From Bhargavaea cecembensis (lineage in GTDB: Bacteria > Bacillota > Bacilli > Bacillales_A > Planococcaceae), in contig NZ_LN651372.1 of assembly GCF_000826125.2 (NCBI RefSeq), positions 257,862 through 303,900 of the forward strand: a stretch of DNA of 46,039 nt. Direction: 5' to 3'. This document shows positions 41,265-46,039 of this stretch, in pieces (the stretch's first letter is position 1; each line of letters begins with the position of its first letter). The translations under genes were made by a program, and so were the position numbers. A model generated the notes under the pieces. The model ran no database searches. It saw nothing but the letters and a program-made list of their open reading frames with translations, and was not told the origin of the DNA.

Positions 41265-42997
41265 CGTTCCATCACTCCGATCATTTCGCTCAATGTCTTG
41301 CCCGGCGCGACCATCGGGTAGACGTTCTCCGTCTGGAGCACCCGGCAGTCGATCAGCGCCGGTCCGTCCGAGCCGAGCGCTTCGCGGAACACCTTTTCCG
41401 CGTCGCTCATCGTCTCCACTTTGTAGCCCTTCACTTCATACGCCTCCGCCAGCTTTACGAAATCCGGCTGGACCGGGATGAGCGAGGAGGAATACCGCTC
41501 GCCGTGGAATGTTTCCTGCCACTGGCGGACCATGCCGAGGCAGGCGTTGTTCATGATGACGACCTTCACCGGAAGATTGAACTCCTGAAGCAGCGAGAGC
41601 TCCTGGAGGGTCATCTGGAATCCGGCGTCGCCGACGATCGAGACAACTTTCGCGTCCGGTCGGGCGAACTGGGCGCCGATCGCTGCCGGGAAGCCGAAGC
41701 CCATCGTGCCGAGCCCGCCGGAGGTCACCCAGTGGTGGGCGTTGTTCAGTCCGTAGTACTGGGCGGCGAACATCTGGTGCTGACCGACATCCGTCGTGAC
41801 GATCGCATCGCCCTCCGTGTATTTATGGACGAGGCGGACCGCATCCTGCGGCATGATTTGATCGTCCGGCGCGGCCGTGTAGCCGAGCGGCCGGCTTTCC
41901 TTCCAATCGTCGAGCCCGGCGAGCCATTCGGCCGTGTCCGGCTTTTCCGCTTCCTGCTTCAGCAGTTCGGCGAGGGCCAGGCGGGCATCTGCGACGATCG
42001 GGATGTCGGTCGGCACGTTCTTGCCGATCTCCGCCGGGTCAATGTCGATATGGATCACTTTGGCCTTCGGCGCAAACCCGTCGAGGTTGCCGGTGAGCCG
42101 GTCATCAAACCGGGCGCCGACATTGAGGAGCACGTCGCATTCCTGGATCGCCTGGTTTGCCGCATATGTTCCGTGCATTCCGGCCATCCCGAGGAACAGC
42201 TCATGGCTTCCCGGGACGGTCCCGAGGCCGAGCAGCGTATTCGTGACCGGGATGCGCCATTCCTCGATCAGCCGCCGAAGTTCATCGGTGCCCTTGGCGG
42301 CGAGCACCCCGGCACCCGCGAGGATAAGCGGCCGCTTCGCTTCAGATAGTGCCTGTGCAGCTTTCTGGATCTGGAAGAAGTTCGGCCGGTAAGTCGGCTG
42401 GTAACCCGGCAGGTCGACCGAATCGGGATGCGGGAGATCGGCGTCCAGCCCGGTGACCGATATGTTTTTCGGAATATCGACGACGACCGGTCCCGGACGC
42501 CCCGTGGAAGCGATGTGGAAGGCCTCCTTCACGATCCTCGGCAGATCCCGTGCATCCTTCACCTGGTAGTTGTGCTTCGTGATCGGCTGCGTGATTCCGA
42601 TGACGTCGGCCTCCTGGAAGGCGTCCGTCCCGATGACGCTTTGAGCGACCTGTCCGGTGAACACGACGAGTGGGAGGGAATCCAGCATCGCGTCCGCAAT
42701 TCCCGTCACGAGGTTCGTCGCCCCCGGCCCGGATGTCGCGATGACGACGCCCGGACGTCCCGTCACCCTGGCATAGCCTTCCGCTGCGTGGATGGCCCCC
42801 TGCTCATGCCTTGCCAGGATATGACGGATCGGGTTGCGGTACAGCGCATCGTAGATCGGAAGCACGGCGCCGCCCGGATAGCCGAAAATAATGTCCACGC
42901 CCTCATTTTTCAGTGACCGGATCAGCAGGTCGGCTCCGGTGCCGGCCGTCTGCTTTGCCACGGCCGTCTCTTCCCTCGTCTTGACGCTCGTTTCCAT
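41261..42997 (-). CDS. ilvB: Acetolactate synthase large (catalytic) subunit
   Basis: 578 residues from the ATG at 42997; AGGAGG lies 9 nt upstream, whereas the ATG at 43006 directly abuts that site. Thiamine-diphosphate enzyme: catalytic Glu65 in [16 protein letters not shown] and the ThDP/Mg motif [16 protein letters not shown].. NN. An FAD-binding middle domain is present ([12 protein letters not shown]). First committed step of valine, leucine and isoleucine synthesis. Preceded by a T-box leader. Confidence 0.98.
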
Positions 42998-43038
42998 CTG
43001 CGACATCCTCCTTTTGATTTTCGGATTTTATTGAAATG

Positions 43039-43320
43039 AAAAAGGCCCATTCATCCCCTTGCGGAAGAAAACGGAATTCCTCCTGCAAAAGGGATGAAAG
43101 AGCCTTTCATGGTACCACCCTTGTTTGCGGCAAACTTCGCCGCCTCGGCGGCCGGATTTGATTCCGGCCTTTTTGGTAACGGGGCGGCATGATGCCTGGC
43201 CCCGGGAACATCTACTCGGTTTCCCGTTCAATGTTCCACTCGGAGGGGATGTCGGGTCGGCTGCACTGCCGGGTTCCAGCGGTTCCGGCTCTCTGGTAAA
43301 GTGCAGGGGTCCTTCCCTTT
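43039..43320 (-). promoter_or_regulatory. T-box leader (leucine type) upstream of ilvB
   Basis: The minus strand carries AAGGGTGGTACC (complement of 43111-43122), the T-box sequence whose TGGTACC part pairs with the 3' end of uncharged tRNA, the U matching an A discriminator. Downstream, AAAGGCTCTTTCATCCCTT pairs with AAGGGGATGAATGGGCCTTT and ends in a T run (complement of 43039-43107), the competing terminator. Upstream, AGAGAGCCGG and a CCCTCCGAGTGG stretch fit stem I; CUC (leucine) is the likely specifier. It would allow transcription of ilvB to leuD when leucine is short. Confidence 0.9.
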
Positions 43321-43335
43321 AACCTCTTCATCGAT

Positions 43336-45003
43336 TTAGATTTTCATGACGCCGCCGGTGTTGGCGGACGTGACCAGCTTGGAATAGCGGGCGAGATAGC
43401 CCTTTTTGATCTTCGGCTCGAACGGCTTGAGGTGCTTGCGCCGTTCTTCCAGCACCTCATCCGGGACCCGGAGCTCGATCGTCCGGTTGATGAGGTCGAT
43501 CGTGATGATGTCCCCGTTCTCAACGAGGGCGATCGGCCCGCCTTCCGCCGCTTCCGGTGAAATATGGCCGATGGAGATTCCGCGGGATGCCCCCGAGAAC
43601 CGACCGTCGGTGATGAGGGCGACTTTCGTGCCGAGCCCCCGGCCGACGATGGCCGAAGTCGGAGCAAGCATTTCCGGCATCCCCGGGCCGCCTTTCGGCC
43701 CTTCGTAGCGGATGACCACGACATGGCCTTCCTGTACTGTCCCGTCATCGATGCCGCGCTGGGCATCATCCTGTGACTCAAAGACGATTGCATCGCCTTC
43801 GAAGACCTTGATCGACGGATCGACCGCCCCGACCTTGATGACACTGCCGTCCGGCGCGATATTGCCGTACAGGACGGATAGGCCGCCCACCTGACTATAC
43901 GGATTTTCTTTCGGCCTGATGACTTGTTCATTGACGATCGGGTGGTCTTTCACGTTTTCGTAAAGAGTTTTACCGGTGACCGTCATGCGGTCGCCGTGGA
44001 TGGCTCCGGGAATCTCGCACAGCTCCCGGATGATGGCGCTGACGCCGCCTGCCATGTGCACGTCATGCATCGTGTAATCCGACGCCGGGCTGATCTTCGC
44101 GAGATACGGGATGCGCTCGGCGACTTCATTCACCCGCTTGAGGTCGTAGTCGATCTCGGCTTCGTTGGCGATCGCAAGCGTATGGAGGACGGTGTTCGTC
44201 GATCCGCCCATCGCCATGTCGAGTGCAAATGCGTCGTCGATCGTATCGAGTGTGACCAGGTCGCGCGGCTTCACGTCTTCCTCGACCATCCGGATGAGCT
44301 GCTTCGCCGCCTCTCGGATGAGGTTATGCCGTTCGTCCGATGTGGCGACGATCGTCCCGTTGCCGGGAAGTGCGACGCCCATCATCTCCATGAGCGTGTT
44401 CATCGAGTTCGCGGTGAACATCCCGGAGCAGGAACCGCACGTCGGGCAGGCGCTCTGCTCGATGTCGAGAAGCTGTGTCTGCGTCATCGTCCCCTGTTTG
44501 TAGGAGCCGACTCCCTCGAACACCGACATGAGCGACAGCGGCTGGCCTTCGGCGGAAACACCGCCCTCCATCGGACCGCCCGATACGAAGATCGACGGAA
44601 CGTTCGTCCGGACCGCCGCCATCAGCATCCCCGGCGTGATCTTGTCACAGTTCGGGATGTAGAACACCCCGTCGAACCAGTGGGCATTGATGACCGTCTC
44701 CGCGGCATCTGCGATGATCTCCCGGCTCGGAAGCGAATACCGCATCCCGATGTGCCCCATGGCGATCCCGTCGTCGACGCCGATCGTATTAAACTCGAAC
44801 GGAATGCCGCCCGCTTCCCGGATCGCTTCCTTGACGACCTCGGCGAACTTATTCAAATGCATATGCCCCGGAATGATATCGACATACGAGTTGCACACGC
44901 CGATGAACGGCTTGCCCATATCCTTCGCCTTGACGCCGGTTGCGTACAAGAGGCTCCGGTGTGGCGCACGGTCGATTCCTTTTTTGATCATGTCACTTCT
45001 CAT
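43336..45003 (-). CDS. ilvD: Dihydroxy-acid dehydratase
   Basis: 555 residues from the ATG at 45003 ([19 protein letters not shown]), with GGGAGAG upstream; the frame is open to 45126 across the promoter. Iron-sulfur enzyme of valine, leucine and isoleucine synthesis. Cluster cysteines are in [23 protein letters not shown] and [17 protein letters not shown]; the C-terminal [12 protein letters not shown] block is conserved. First gene of the cluster, upstream of the T-box, so it escapes the leucine attenuator. Confidence 0.98.
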   Translation of the reverse strand: MRSDMIKKGIDRAPHRSLLYATGVKAKDMGKPFIGVCNSYVDIIPGHMHLNKFAEVVKEAIREAGGIPFEFNTIGVDDGIAMGHIGMRYSLPSREIIADAAETVINAHWFDGVFYIPNCDKITPGMLMAAVRTNVPSIFVSGGPMEGGVSAEGQPLSLMSVFEGVGSYKQGTMTQTQLLDIEQSACPTCGSCSGMFTANSMNTLMEMMGVALPGNGTIVATSDERHNLIREAAKQLIRMVEEDVKPRDLVTLDTIDDAFALDMAMGGSTNTVLHTLAIANEAEIDYDLKRVNEVAERIPYLAKISPASDYTMHDVHMAGGVSAIIRELCEIPGAIHGDRMTVTGKTLYENVKDHPIVNEQVIRPKENPYSQVGGLSVLYGNIAPDGSVIKVGAVDPSIKVFEGDAIVFESQDDAQRGIDDGTVQEGHVVVIRYEGPKGGPGMPEMLAPTSAIVGRGLGTKVALITDGRFSGASRGISIGHISPEAAEGGPIALVENGDIITIDLINRTIELRVPDEVLEERRKHLKPFEPKIKKGYLARYSKLVTSANTGGVMKI

Positions 45004-45072
45004 GGTGATCTCTCCCTGACTTCTGGAAGCTTGACGACTGCCTATGGCCGTCTCCAAAAATGAATTGGGAAC

Positions 45073-45101
45073 ATCATATCGCGGAACGAAATGGGCGTCA
45101 A
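45073..45101 (-). promoter_or_regulatory. Sigma-A promoter of ilvD
   Basis: Minus strand TTGACG (complement of 45096-45101), spacer 17 bp, TATGAT (complement of 45073-45078). Each is one base from consensus. The spacer ends CGCGA like that of the rplM promoter. Confidence 0.85.
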
Positions 45102-45147
45102 CCTCGTATTTTAAGTTTTTCGCCAATTTAGAATAGTGGTTTTAAAA

Positions 45148-45162
45148 TGTAATCGTTTACAA
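45148..45162. promoter_or_regulatory. cre-like CcpA site upstream of ilvD
   Basis: TTGTAAACGATTACA on the minus strand fits the cre consensus WTGNAANCGNWNNCW at every fixed position. It is centred about 90 bp upstream of the expected start of transcription, a distance at which CcpA activates ilvB in B. subtilis. Activation by CcpA here is an inference from that parallel. Confidence 0.65.
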
Positions 45163-45290
45163 CCTCGGCCTGTCGCGTTTCCGGTTTCAGGTGAAATATT
45201 TAAAATATTTTTTGGCGGAAGTCGGGGAAGCGGTTTCACATTGGGGAGACAGGGTAGTGTGGCTGCTTCTTTTGTGTGGGATTTTTGGAA

Positions 45291-46039
45291 GCGCGTGATG
45301 GAGATTCAAGGGCGTGTCAGTGGTTTTCAAAGGCGCGTTTTCCTTCCGAGGATTTTCAAAGGCGCGTGCCGCGGATTCGAAGGCGCGTGGGTACTTTTTA
45401 GAAGCGCGTTTTCCTTCCGAGGATTTTTAAAGGCGCGTCGACGGTTTTCGCGGTAGCGAGATGTGGCTGCCAATTTTTGAAGGCGCGTGCCGCGGATTCG
45501 AAGGCGCGTCGGCACTTTTCAGAAGCACGTTTTCCTTCCGCTAATTTTCAAAGGCGCGCGGAAGGTTTTCGCGGTAGCGATATACGGCCGGCGATTTTTG
45601 AAGGCGCGTGCCGCGGATCCGAAGGCGCGTCGGCACTTTTCAGAAGCACGTTTTCCTTCCGCGGATTTTTAAAGGCGCGTGGGAGGTTTTCGCGGTAGCG
45701 ATATATGGCCGGCGATTTTTGAAGGCGCGTGCCGCAGATTCGAAGGCACGTCGGCACTTTTCAGAAGCACGTTTTCCCTCCGAGGATTTTCAAAAGCGCG
45801 TTGACGGTTTTCGCGGTAGCGATGTGTGGCCGAGGATTTTTGAAGGCGCGTGCCGCGGATTCGAAGGCGCGTCGGTACTTTTCAAAGGCGCGTTTTCCTT
45901 CCGAGGATTTTCAAAGGCGCGTTGACGGTTTTCGCGGTAGCGAGATGCGGCCGGCGATTTTTGAAGGCGCGTGCCGCGGTTTCGAAGGCGCGTCGGCACT
46001 TTTCAGAAGCACGTTTTCCTTCCGCGGATTTTCAAAGGC
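45291..46039. repeat. 121-bp higher-order tandem repeat of 21-bp GGCGCGT steps (runs off window)
   Basis: A core AAGGCGCGT begins repeat units whose GCGCGT lies at 45362, 45483, 45604, 45725, 45846 and 45967: exactly 121 bp apart, five full copies and a part. In each, further cores (GCGCGT or GCACGT) occur at +21, +42 and +71, and the remaining 50 bp carry GGTTTTCGCGGTAGCGA and GGCCGGCGATTTTTGAA. A partial, more diverged run begins at about 45291. The array is still running at the window edge. No gene is apparent; open frames here repeat with the DNA. Confidence 0.95.

Noticed and set aside
45105-45125. CodY box in the ilvD upstream region
   Set aside because: The AAATTGGCGAAAAAC stretch resembles the CodY consensus only in part, with at least four mismatches in the core.
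45477-45925. Several short arginine-rich frames on both strands in the terminal array
   Set aside because: The same peptide appears in different frames in successive DNA units because 121 is not divisible by three; no start signals.

Overview
The window is a 46 kb chromosomal segment from a moderately GC-rich Gram-positive bacterium. Family-level hallmarks point to the Bacillales, and the ribosomal gene order (rpsJ through rpsI with the ECF transporter genes and truA), the C+ zinc forms of S14 and L36, a zinc-finger adenylate kinase, a Leu-type T-box on ilvB and a TPP riboswitch all fit. The high GC, TTG/GTG starts and the protein sequences suggest a Planococcaceae member such as Bhargavaea; that genus is an inference. 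Almost every gene is on the minus strand, so biological order runs from high to low coordinates.

Region by region. 1-7.6 kb is an accessory patch: the 5' part of a type 2 isopentenyl-diphosphate isomerase, an EmrB/QacA-type MFS exporter, a YisP-like squalene/phytoene-synthase-family enzyme, a SET-domain protein, an SDR under a TPP riboswitch, a decayed monooxygenase fragment, a DUF4256 protein, a choloylglycine-hydrolase-family enzyme and an intact FAD monooxygenase. 7.7-9.3 kb is a sulfur-detoxification unit: an MBL persulfide-dioxygenase-like protein followed by a TauE/SafE exporter that is broken into two overlapping frames. 9.5-12.6 kb holds one 1027-residue sensor kinase carrying two kinase modules and a receiver domain. 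12.8-32.1 kb is the ribosomal super-cluster (S10, spc and alpha clusters, rplQ, ecfA1-ecfA2-ecfT, truA, rplM-rpsI); the map and KOW-protein genes usually found between adk and infA in Bacillus are missing and a structured non-coding stretch stands there instead. 33.2-34.6 kb is a Na+/H+ antiporter-family permease. 34.8-45.2 kb is the branched-chain amino-acid cluster in the order ilvD, T-box, ilvB-ilvN-ilvC-leuA-leuB-leuC-leuD, with a sigma-A promoter and a CcpA cre-like site ahead of ilvD.

The most unusual feature is non-coding. Four intergenic blocks are arrays with a period of about two helical turns: 41 units of exactly 20 bp at 32361-33180, 6 units of the same family at 14651-14770, 5 units of exactly 21 bp with a different core at 17382-17471, and a 121-bp higher-order repeat built on 21-bp steps from about 45291 to the window edge. 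Each array has its own short core built on a self-complementary motif (TTGCAA, AACGTT or GCGC). They sit between genes, two of them inside what is normally one continuous ribosomal/ECF/truA transcription unit. They are not CRISPRs and do not look coding; I do not recognise a described function for them.
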